Below, one piece after another: positions 1 to 6,496 of a stretch of DNA of 47,762 bases. Source of the DNA: an uncultured Halomicronema sp. (GTDB lineage Bacteria > Cyanobacteriota > Cyanobacteriia > Phormidesmidales > Phormidesmidaceae); the NCBI GenBank assembly GCA_937899725.1, contig CALCCA010000127.1, positions 1 through 47,762 of the forward strand, in the 5' to 3' direction. Below the pieces are notes generated by a model. That model made no database searches. It was not told the DNA's origin and was given only the letters and a program-made list of their open reading frames with translations. Position numbers and translations under genes: made by a program. Every line of letters begins with the position of its first letter. Within the stretch, counting starts at the first letter, position 1.

Positions 1-194
1 AATGGGATGCTCTCACCCCATCATTATTTTTCTCTGTAGAAGGTGACCTACTCCCGGTACGTTTAGCCCCTGAGCATTCAACCGCAGCATATGTGCACGG
101 TCACGAGTTCGATAGGGTACGCTCTGGGCTTGCCGCAGTTCGCTTAAGGTGCGGTCTTCTTCTGCAGTCAATGTGATACGCAGGGGGCGGGCAT
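1..194 (-). pseudogene. IS630-family transposase, N-terminal remnant
   Basis: Read on the minus strand, this stretch encodes the start of an IS630/Tc1-type transposase helix-turn-helix region, with the recognisable runs LTAEEDRTLSELRQ and RTRDRAHMLRLNAQG. The natural start is probably the ATG at 192-194, giving Met-Pro-Ala-Pro. That ATG is out of frame with the rest because one C seems to be missing from the run of C's just after it. The reading frame ends in a stop at about position 10, soon after the first helix-turn-helix, and the sequence there no longer looks like the family. This is therefore a decayed fragment, probably not expressed. The remainder of the element, if any, lies left of the window. 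Confidence 0.6.
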
Positions 195-307
195 AGAGGC
201 TGACTCTGGCAACTCCAACATCTTACATTTAATTCTAACTGCCTACTTATGATACATTGACTTGCGTTTCCCCAACCCATGGATAACTGTCCCACACGTC
301 GCGCTGG

Positions 308-388
308 CTGAGCGGAGTCGAAGCCAGATCTCCCCCCCAAAAGTCCCCTTAGCCCCTCTGGGGCGGCAAAGCCAACGACTCCGCTCAG
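308..388. repeat. 13-bp inverted repeat related to the MITE hairpin
   Basis: CTGAGCGGAGTCG at 308-320 is perfectly inverted at 376-388, with about 55 bases between. The same 13-mer forms one arm of the internal hairpin of the MITE copy at 23370-23526. This may be a degenerate relative of that element with a longer loop. It lies immediately upstream of the kinase-like gene starting at 404. Confidence 0.5.
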
Positions 389-403
389 GGGACGGTTACA
401 CCC

Positions 404-1273
404 ATGGCTGAGCAACAAGGCAATGAAATAGTCAAGTTTGTAAAAATAAATTTCCCAGGTTGCGGTCAGCGGATTTCTATCGTGGGCACAACCGGCTCAG
501 GCAAAACGACTCTCGCCAAACAAGTTGCTCAAAGAAAGCAAATTCCTCACATCGAGTTAGACAGCTTATTTTGGGGACCGAATTGGACCATGACTGCACC
601 TCAGGTCTTTCGAAATCGAGTCAGCGAGGCTTTGAAAGGAGATCACTGGATCGTTGATGGCAACTACAGTGTCGTGCGCGACATCGTTTGGGGTCAGGCT
701 GACACCGTCGTGTTTCTGGACTATTCTTTTTGGCTAATTATGGGGCGGTTGTGGCGACGAACCTGGCAGCGATCGCTCACACAAGAAACCCTTTGGAGCG
801 GCAATCGAGAAACTATCCGTAAGGCATTTTTCAGTCAGGACTCCATCTTGCTATGGATGCTGAAAACCTATCCCAAAAATCGTCAAAAATATCCTGAACT
901 CTGGCAGCGATCTGAACATGCGCATCTATCTATAGTGCATCTGACATCGCCCAAAATGACGGAGGCATGGTTGTTGAGTTTGAGTCTTTCAATCAGTTTA
1001 CTGGTGAGTTCAACTGATTCAAGCTACCGCCATTTTGAGCCCTATGTTTTCACCGCCTCACGCTGGTTCATCCGCAGCACAACTAACGCCAAAACCCCGA
1101 TCACCAAGCCCCAAAAGGCCGAGCCAATGCCCAAAATCGTGATGCCAGAGGCCGTGACCAGAAACGTGATCAGAGCCGGTTCGCGTTCCTTTTCTGCCGC
1201 TAACGCCGTGACTAAACCGTTGCCAATCGTGCCCAGCAGAGCCAGCCCTGCGATCGCCAACACTAGCTCTTGA
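404..1273 (+). CDS. P-loop kinase-like protein (FlaR/adenylate-kinase-like), run-on C-terminus
   Basis: The N-terminal ~190 residues match the small P-loop NTPases annotated as 'topology modulation protein' or FlaR-like kinase. There is a Walker A motif GTTGSGKTT near residue 28, followed by IELDSLFW, WIVDGNYS and a Trp/Arg-rich LWRRTWQRSL stretch. The substrate of this family is not established. Family members are usually about 170-200 residues. Here the frame continues some 95 residues past the expected end (around 975) and reads antisense through the last ~230 bases of the convergent benE gene. That tail is low-complexity and probably not native. A +1 shift near 970 would meet a stop at once (975-977), so a lost stop or small indel is likely. 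No clear Shine-Dalgarno precedes the ATG. Confidence 0.65.
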   Translation: MAEQQGNEIVKFVKINFPGCGQRISIVGTTGSGKTTLAKQVAQRKQIPHIELDSLFWGPNWTMTAPQVFRNRVSEALKGDHWIVDGNYSVVRDIVWGQADTVVFLDYSFWLIMGRLWRRTWQRSLTQETLWSGNRETIRKAFFSQDSILLWMLKTYPKNRQKYPELWQRSEHAHLSIVHLTSPKMTEAWLLSLSLSISLLVSSTDSSYRHFEPYVFTASRWFIRSTTNAKTPITKPQKAEPMPKIVMPEAVTRNVIRAGSRSFSAANAVTKPLPIVPSRASPAIANTSS

Positions 1274-2223
1274 GGCAGCGCCGCAAAAATGGAGCCGACC
1301 GTTGCGCCAAACAAGCCGATCGCGATGTAAAAGACACCCACAGCGACGGCAGCAACATAGCGTTTGCTGGGATCTTCATGGGCTTCTCGTCCCATCGAAA
1401 TCGCCGCAGTAATCGCGGCTAGATTAATCGCAAAAGCGCCAAAGGGAGCCAGCAGCAAAGTAGCCACGCCCGTCCAGCCAATCAGGGGAGAACTGGGTAC
1501 GGTGTAGCCAGAAGCGCGAATGACGGCGACGCCGGGTACATTTTGCGATGCCATCGTGACGATAAACAGCGGCAGCGCCATCCCCATCAGGGCACTGAGG
1601 GAAAATCGCGGCGAGGTAAACACGGGCGTGGCCCACTGCAACTGCACCGCCTCTAGTTGCAAGAGCCCCTGGCTACCGGCAATTAATACCCCGAGCACCA
1701 GGGCGGCGATAATGGCATAGCGCGGCTGCGTGCGTCGCATCAGCAGGTAGAGGCCAAACATGGCGAACACCATGACAAACTGCGCTTGCATCGCCAGAAA
1801 GACGTTCAACCCAAACTGCAGCAACACCCCGGCTAGCATGGCCGCCGCCAGCGATAGCGGCAGATGTTGGATGAGCCGTTCAAACCAGCCGGTAAAGCCC
1901 ACTAGCGTGATCAAAGCAGCAGAGATGAGGAACGCCCCGATCGCCTCTGGCATCGTCACATCGGCAGTCGTAGTAATCAGCATGGCGGCCCCCGGCGTTG
2001 ACCAGGCCGTCACAATCGGCACCCGATAGCGCAGCGATAGGCCAATACTGGTGAGCCCCATGCCCCAACCCAAGGCCCAAAGCCACGAGCCAATCTCGGC
2101 GGGGGTTGCCCCCAGCGACTGCGCCGCCTGAAACACAATCACCCCCGCCCCCGTAAACCCGACCAGCACGGTGACGAAGCCCGCAATCACCGCTGAAATT
2201 GAAAAATCCTTCGTGATCGTCAT
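1042..2223 (-). CDS. benE: BenE-family benzoate/H+ symporter-like transporter
   Basis: A 393-residue, very hydrophobic protein with roughly 10-12 membrane segments. It resembles the BenE family (benzoate:proton symporters, related to the nucleobase transporters) over its whole length, including the segments GWGMGLTSIGLSLRYR, TAWSTPGAAML and FAINLAAITAAI. It should be an inner-membrane transporter; the real substrate cannot be read from sequence, and no aromatic-degradation genes are nearby. It lies 62 bases downstream of an AraC-type regulator on the same strand, so the two may be cotranscribed or the regulator may control it. Its 3' end is overlapped by the run-on tail of the convergent gene at 404. 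Confidence 0.85.
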   Translation of the reverse strand: MTITKDFSISAVIAGFVTVLVGFTGAGVIVFQAAQSLGATPAEIGSWLWALGWGMGLTSIGLSLRYRVPIVTAWSTPGAAMLITTTADVTMPEAIGAFLISAALITLVGFTGWFERLIQHLPLSLAAAMLAGVLLQFGLNVFLAMQAQFVMVFAMFGLYLLMRRTQPRYAIIAALVLGVLIAGSQGLLQLEAVQLQWATPVFTSPRFSLSALMGMALPLFIVTMASQNVPGVAVIRASGYTVPSSPLIGWTGVATLLLAPFGAFAINLAAITAAISMGREAHEDPSKRYVAAVAVGVFYIAIGLFGATVGSIFAALPQELVLAIAGLALLGTIGNGLVTALAAEKEREPALITFLVTASGITILGIGSAFWGLVIGVLALVVLRMNQREAVKT

Positions 2224-2285
2224 GCCTGCTCCCTGGGTGCCATTAATCGGTTGGCCGATTCGCTTTAGCTTAGGGCCGCCTCGGG

Positions 2286-3125
2286 TTACCGATCTTGGAC
2301 AGAATTGACCTTTTGATACTGACCAGGGGTGACGCCAAAGGCTTGCTTAAAGGCGCGGGTCAGGTGGCTTTGGTCATAAAAGCCGTGGGCGATCGCGATC
2401 GCCGCGATTGAGTCCGGCCTTTGCAGGGCTTGCTTGGCTTGCAACAGTTGCCACTGCTGCTGATACTGATGGGGCGGACAGCCCACCTGCTGCCGAAAGC
2501 TGCGGATCAAATAGTACGGACTCAGGTTAACCAGCCGGGCCAACTCATCCAGCGTCACCCGTTCTGCATGGTGCGCCTCTAAGTAAGCCCGCACGACCGC
2601 CACGGCTTTTGATTCTGCGCCCGGTATGTGGAAATCCACCCAAGACGGGTCACCCCGCAGAAAAATCTGAGCCAGCAACTCCAGCAGCAGTGACTGTTGT
2701 TGCAGGGGTGAGGAGGGTAAGGTCAGGGCTTGAAACAACTCATAGAATCGCGATCGCAGCGCAGGTTCCCACACAATTGTTTCCTTAAAGTAAGGCATGC
2801 CGGGTCTGGCGTAGTCGAACTGAGCCAAGGCCCGTTCGATCGCCGCTAAGTCGATATAGATATTGCGAAATGACCATCCCGTGTCAGCCGAAACTGCTTG
2901 CCCGGTATGCACCTCACCCGGATTCAGCAGCTTCAAGCTGCCGGGATAGTGATGTTGATTGTCGCCCCGCAGTAAACAGCGGCCCAGCCCCCCTTCATTC
3001 ACGCCAATCGTATAGGCCGCATGAAAGTGCTTGCCAAACTGCTGGGAAAACAGCGTGGCTTCAAACAGTTCCAGGCCAGATAGCGGGGGTTTCCACAAAC
3101 AAGCGGATTCCGTGGGTACAGGCAT
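2286..3125 (-). CDS. AraC-family transcriptional regulator
   Basis: A 279-residue protein with the usual order for the family. An N-terminal cupin-like sensor half (residues ~15-160, with FGKHFHAAYTIGV and LLNPGEVHTGQA) is followed by a C-terminal double helix-turn-helix (residues ~180-275, with LDELARLVNLSPYYLIRSF and IAIAHGFYDQSHLTRAFK). It is expected to bind DNA in response to a small ligand. The neighbour downstream on the same strand is the BenE-like transporter, the likeliest target. The start chosen has a compact N-terminus in line with the family. Confidence 0.87.
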   Translation of the reverse strand: MPVPTESACLWKPPLSGLELFEATLFSQQFGKHFHAAYTIGVNEGGLGRCLLRGDNQHHYPGSLKLLNPGEVHTGQAVSADTGWSFRNIYIDLAAIERALAQFDYARPGMPYFKETIVWEPALRSRFYELFQALTLPSSPLQQQSLLLELLAQIFLRGDPSWVDFHIPGAESKAVAVVRAYLEAHHAERVTLDELARLVNLSPYYLIRSFRQQVGCPPHQYQQQWQLLQAKQALQRPDSIAAIAIAHGFYDQSHLTRAFKQAFGVTPGQYQKVNSVQDR

Positions 3126-3455
3126 CGTCGGGGCTCACGGGCGATCAACCGAAGCCCTCAAATACTGACACGAAAGTGTTCTGAAGTGGCGGTTACGAGC
3201 TGATCCAGGAACTGAAGGCATTGCGTCATCAAGGGATGAATGGATCTAAGCACTGGATTTGGTCAGCCCCCTTGTCCTGTATGCCCGAAGGGCTTTCAGC
3301 CACCAATTCTGAGGGACTTTAAGAATCGCTCCCCAGAATTGGGCAACAATATACTTGACGCACCAAAGTTTTCGACGACACCAAAATATAGATTGAATTT
3401 TGCTGCAATTCTAATAATACAGAAGCCGCTGTCTGTTAGTCTCTTCAACAAGAAA
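3126..3455. other. Intergenic stretch without a supported gene
   Basis: Between the AraC gene start and the terminator of the tiny-gene operon I see no gene. The only long open stretch (plus strand from about 3240) has no ribosome binding site and no recognisable protein pattern. Base composition becomes visibly AT-richer from about 3350 rightwards. Confidence 0.5.
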
Positions 3456-3477
3456 CCCACCAGCGGCAACTGGTGGG
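3456..3477 (-). terminator. Rho-independent terminator of the tiny-gene operon
   Basis: CCCACCAG at 3456-3463 pairs perfectly with CTGGTGGG at 3470-3477 around a six-base loop. On the minus strand the hairpin is followed by a T-rich run, TTTCTTGTT. It sits 29 bases after the stop of the 44-residue gene, where a terminator for that transcript is expected. Confidence 0.75.
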
Positions 3478-3506
3478 CAGCAAAAACGGATTAAACGAAG
3501 AAGTGC

Positions 3507-3641
3507 TTACTTCTTTTTGCGCTTCTCACGTTGAGATAACGCCGATCCAGCAGCAGACCGCTCTGACTTGCTGGATGTCTTGTCCCTAAGGACTTTTGAT
3601 GCATTTGAGGCCGCTTTCCGGCTGGTTTCTTTTTTAGGCAT
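3507..3641 (-). CDS. Tiny Lys/Ser-rich basic protein (44 aa)
   Basis: A 44-codon gene beginning MPKKETSRKAA, containing ASNASKVLRDKTSSK and SAAGSALSQREKRKKK. A strong Shine-Dalgarno, AAGGAGG, lies seven bases before the ATG and overlaps the end of the preceding gene. The pattern 'A-S-K-V-L-R-D...TSK...KSAAGSALSQ' resembles short proteins I have seen in accessory regions of many bacteria, whose function I do not know. It is very basic, has no signal peptide or membrane segment, and could bind nucleic acid. It is the second gene of a two-gene unit ending in a clear terminator, divergent from a MerR-type regulator. Its good initiation site and family-like motif make a chance reading frame unlikely. 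Confidence 0.75.
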   Translation of the reverse strand: MPKKETSRKAASNASKVLRDKTSSKSERSAAGSALSQREKRKKK

Positions 3642-3652
3642 CGTTTTCCTCC

Positions 3653-3796
3653 TTAAAGGATTTGACTCTGAACAGACCACGATACCTTTGAGCGATTTCG
3701 CCGAGTTGTCGTGGTTGTTTTGATCCGAACTGGGATTAGGCGACCGCCTACGCGGACGCTTTTAGTCGTTGTACGTGTTCTACGTCGAATCGACAT
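3653..3796 (-). CDS. Tiny Arg/Thr-rich basic protein (47 aa)
   Basis: A 47-codon gene beginning MSIRRRTRTTTK and followed by VRVGGRLIPVRIKTTTTRR. The ATG is preceded at good spacing by AAGGAG. Its stop overlaps the Shine-Dalgarno region of the 44-residue gene, so the two are probably translationally coupled. The composition (about a quarter Arg plus Lys, a quarter Thr) is unlike the surrounding chromosomal genes. I do not recognise a family. It may be an RNA- or DNA-binding peptide or a small toxin or antitoxin; the sequence does not decide between these. Confidence 0.62.
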   Translation of the reverse strand: MSIRRRTRTTTKSVRVGGRLIPVRIKTTTTTRRNRSKVSWSVQSQIL

Positions 3797-3993
3797 AGTC
3801 GTTTCTCCTTAGAGAATGAACATTGCCTCAGCTAAAGCCAAGACACATCAATATTATCTCAACGTTCTAAAAAAGATCTAGATTAGAATATCGTTGCTTT
3901 TTCGTAGCAAAACGTTGTTAAATATCTTTAAGCAAGCGTACCTGTTCTAGAATAATGAGGTTTAAAGGATGCCGTAAGCACCACAAGGAAGCT
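3797..3993. promoter_or_regulatory. Divergent AT-rich promoter region of the MerR / tiny-gene locus
   Basis: A ~200-base AT-rich spacer between two divergent units. On the minus strand a plausible -10, GATAATAT, sits around 3850-3858, upstream of the 47-residue gene. A loose inverted repeat, TTCTA...TAGAA, at about 3864-3887 is centred on the palindrome ATCTAGAT. A second pair of AACGTT words lies at about 3861 and 3911. MerR-type regulators usually bind such dyads inside a promoter, so autoregulation of both units is a reasonable inference. The exact promoters are not certain. Confidence 0.4.
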
Positions 3994-4512
3994 ATGACCA
4001 AAGAGCAGGACATTGGCATAAGTGGCTTTACGCGGCAAGAGGCGCTTAGATTGACGCAGTGTACGTCTAGTCGTCTTGTCTACCTTGAAAAAGTCGGGCT
4101 AATTAATCCAACTCGAATTGGATCAGGGCGGAAACCGCTTGTTCTTTTTTCTTGGGATCAGATTGTCGAGATCAAGGCAATTAGAAGCCTAAGAAAAGAT
4201 ATTTCTCTTCAGACGATCCGTAAAATAATTGATTTTCTAAATCAAGCAGGATATGACAAAGGTCTAAAACAAAAGCGTCTTGTCGTTGTCAACGATGATG
4301 TTTTTTGGGTGAAATCAGACTTGGCTGACCTAGGAGAATGCATTGAGGCGCTGATTGTCGCCAGCAAGAAAGAGGGGCGAGTTGGACAGTATGTCTTGCT
4401 GGTTATTCCGCCGCTGGTAGATATTGTTAACGAGATTTGGGAAACAGCCAAGCAGTCAAATGTAATTGACTTTGAAAGCTTCAAGGTTAGAGCCAAAGCT
4501 CAATCAGCCTAG
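3994..4512 (+). CDS. MerR-type HTH regulator
   Basis: A 172-residue protein. The N-terminal ~75 residues form a winged-helix MerR-like DNA-binding domain (FTRQEALRLTQCTSSRLVYL, then FSWDQIVEIKAIRSLRKD and QTIRKIIDFL). The C-terminal ~95 residues carry a region I do not recognise (VVVNDDVFWVKSDLADLG, then QYVLLVIPPLVDIV). There are no cysteines placed as in metal-sensing MerR proteins. An upstream in-frame ATG at 3955 has no ribosome binding site, while the ATG at 3994 follows CAAGGAA at good distance, so I use 3994. It is divergent from two tiny basic-protein genes and probably regulates them. Codons and base composition are AT-richer than in flanking genes, which suggests acquisition by transfer. 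Confidence 0.8.
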   Translation: MTKEQDIGISGFTRQEALRLTQCTSSRLVYLEKVGLINPTRIGSGRKPLVLFSWDQIVEIKAIRSLRKDISLQTIRKIIDFLNQAGYDKGLKQKRLVVVNDDVFWVKSDLADLGECIEALIVASKKEGRVGQYVLLVIPPLVDIVNEIWETAKQSNVIDFESFKVRAKAQSA

Positions 4513-4532
4513 CGCAAGAACTGAGCTTGGCC

Positions 4533-5411
4533 TCATCCCGAGTTTGTCGCCAAGCTTTGCATGATGCCAGTAATGTTGTCGTCAGCGTATCCCTGGGCGA
4601 TCGCCACTCGATACACCTCGCCCACGGCAGCAGCAATCGGCATCGCCGCGTTAACCGCCTGGGCTGATTGCACCCCATAGCGAAAGTCTTTTTCCACCAG
4701 GGCGATCGGAAACAGTGGGGCATGGTTGTTGGCTCGCATCAGCTCCGCCGCTAATTTCACCGCCGGACTCATAATCGGCAATTCCCCCAAACAAGCTAGG
4801 GCCGCATCATGAGATAGACCTTGCTGGGCCAGCACAGTCAAGACCTCGGCCAGCGCCGCCACCTGGATGCCAAACAGCGCATTCACCGCGAGCTTCATCG
4901 CGGTGCCCTGCCCCACGGCCCCCACGGTATACACTTGAGCCGCGCCAGCGTCTGACAAAACGGCTTGACTACGCGCCAGAGTGGCGGCGTCGCCGCCCAC
5001 AAGATAGGTCAGCTTACCCACCTCGGCCTGAGGGCGAGAGCCCACCATCGGCGCATCCAAAAAGGCAGTTCCTTGCTGGTGCAGGACACCATCTAATTCC
5101 TTGACCCACTCAACGGTGAGCGTGCTCGATTCAATCGCGATCGCCGCTTCACTCAATGCCGCAGCGGCACCGGCATCGGCATCCAGCCAGACTGATCGAG
5201 AAGCCTGATCATCCGTCACCATGCTGATCACAATGTCGGCCTCAGCAGCGGCGGTTCGGGGCGTGGCGGCGAACTTCGCTCCTTGCTGCATCAGCGGCTG
5301 TACTCTCTCTGCCGTGCGGTTGTACACCACTACTGAATGCTGGGCGTTGAGTAAGTTCTGCGCGATGCGCGACCCCATCGCTCCGGTGCCTAAAACAGCG
5401 ATTCTACTCAT
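4533..5411 (-). CDS. NAD(P)-dependent beta-hydroxyacid dehydrogenase family oxidoreductase
   Basis: A 292-residue member of the 3-hydroxyisobutyrate / 6-phosphogluconate-like dehydrogenase family. An N-terminal Rossmann fold starts at once with AVLGTGAMGSRIAQNLL. The substrate-binding signature FLDAPMVGSRPQAEVGKLTYLV is near residue 118, and the catalytic-Lys helix GAVGQGTAMKLAVNALFG is near residue 165. These enzymes oxidise or reduce small hydroxyacids or semialdehydes in the cytoplasm; the substrate cannot be decided here. It is divergent from a LysR-type regulator starting 118 bases away, the usual layout for a regulator and its target. Confidence 0.88.
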   Translation of the reverse strand: MSRIAVLGTGAMGSRIAQNLLNAQHSVVVYNRTAERVQPLMQQGAKFAATPRTAAAEADIVISMVTDDQASRSVWLDADAGAAAALSEAAIAIESSTLTVEWVKELDGVLHQQGTAFLDAPMVGSRPQAEVGKLTYLVGGDAATLARSQAVLSDAGAAQVYTVGAVGQGTAMKLAVNALFGIQVAALAEVLTVLAQQGLSHDAALACLGELPIMSPAVKLAAELMRANNHAPLFPIALVEKDFRYGVQSAQAVNAAMPIAAAVGEVYRVAIAQGYADDNITGIMQSLATNSG

Positions 5412-5529
5412 TGGGCAATCTCCTGACAGGTCTGTGAATTGAGCATAGGGACTGCAAGATAATCAATAAAGGCTTCCAAACGAACAACTCTCATGCAGCT
5501 CACGCACGAATCAGCCCTAAAATAACGGC

Positions 5530-6426
5530 ATGGATGTCTCCACGCTGCAGCTATTTGTCGAGGTGGTGAGGCAGGGCAGTTTTGCCGCCGTGGCGCGAGA
5601 TCGCCAGCTTGATCCTTCCTCGGTGTCGCGGGCGATCGCCAATCTCGAAAAAGAGCTAGGCGTCCGGCTCTTGCAGCGCACTACGCGTCAGCTGTCGCCC
5701 ACCGAAGCGGGCCTAACCTATTTTGAACGCGTTGAACCGTTAGTCGAAGAGCTGCAGCAGGCGCTGGCAGTCACCACCGATATTTCGCAACAGCCCAAGG
5801 GCCAGCTTCGCGTCACGGCTTCCGTCTCCTTTGGGTTAACGTGCATCGTGCCGCTGCTGCCCCAGTTTGCCGCGCAATATCCTGACCTCACCGTTGATTT
5901 ATTGCTGACCGACGCAGTCGTCGATCTGCTAGCCGAACGGGTTGATCTCGCGGTGCGGCTGGGGCGGCTGGCCGATTCGACTCTGATGGCTCAGCGCCTG
6001 ATGCCGACTCGCTACAGCGTCTGTGCCAGTCCGGCCTATCTCAGACAGGCAGCACCGCTGCAGCAACCGCAGGATGTTGAGCACCACAACTGTTTGCGGT
6101 TTCCGCTTGCTGGGTTTCGCTCGCGGTGGCGATTTCAAGATCATGATGGCGGGCTCACCGAGGTGGCGGTCTCGGGACGAACGGTGATTTCCAGCGCGAT
6201 CGCCCTGCAACAGTGCGCGATCGCGGGCATGGGGTTGGCCTTGCTGCCCCATTGGCTCATTGAGGCCGACATTCAGCGGGGCGATTTGGTCCGAGTTTTA
6301 CCCGAGTACGCAGTCACCGCGACCGACTTCAACACAGCAGCCTGGCTGGTTTATCCATCGCGATCCTACGTACCGCGCAAGGTACGCGTGTTTATCGATT
6401 TCCTCAAGGCGGCGCTGATGGACTGA
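5530..6426 (+). CDS. LysR-family transcriptional regulator
   Basis: A 298-residue LysR regulator. It has an N-terminal winged helix-turn-helix (residues 1-60, LQLFVEVVRQGSFAAVARD, then SSVSRAIANLEKELGVRLLQ) and a periplasmic-binding-protein-like effector domain from about residue 90. The HTH and effector style are of the CrgA/YhjC type. It is divergent from the hydroxyacid dehydrogenase gene and is probably its regulator. No classic T-N11-A operator could be fixed with confidence in the 118-base spacer. Confidence 0.88.
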   Translation: MDVSTLQLFVEVVRQGSFAAVARDRQLDPSSVSRAIANLEKELGVRLLQRTTRQLSPTEAGLTYFERVEPLVEELQQALAVTTDISQQPKGQLRVTASVSFGLTCIVPLLPQFAAQYPDLTVDLLLTDAVVDLLAERVDLAVRLGRLADSTLMAQRLMPTRYSVCASPAYLRQAAPLQQPQDVEHHNCLRFPLAGFRSRWRFQDHDGGLTEVAVSGRTVISSAIALQQCAIAGMGLALLPHWLIEADIQRGDLVRVLPEYAVTATDFNTAAWLVYPSRSYVPRKVRVFIDFLKAALMD

Positions 6427-6496
6427 TGCCCTGGCTCAATTGCTGCATAATCCATGTCATCGGAAAACGCTGTCTCAGCCGCACTTTTAGCGTCGG

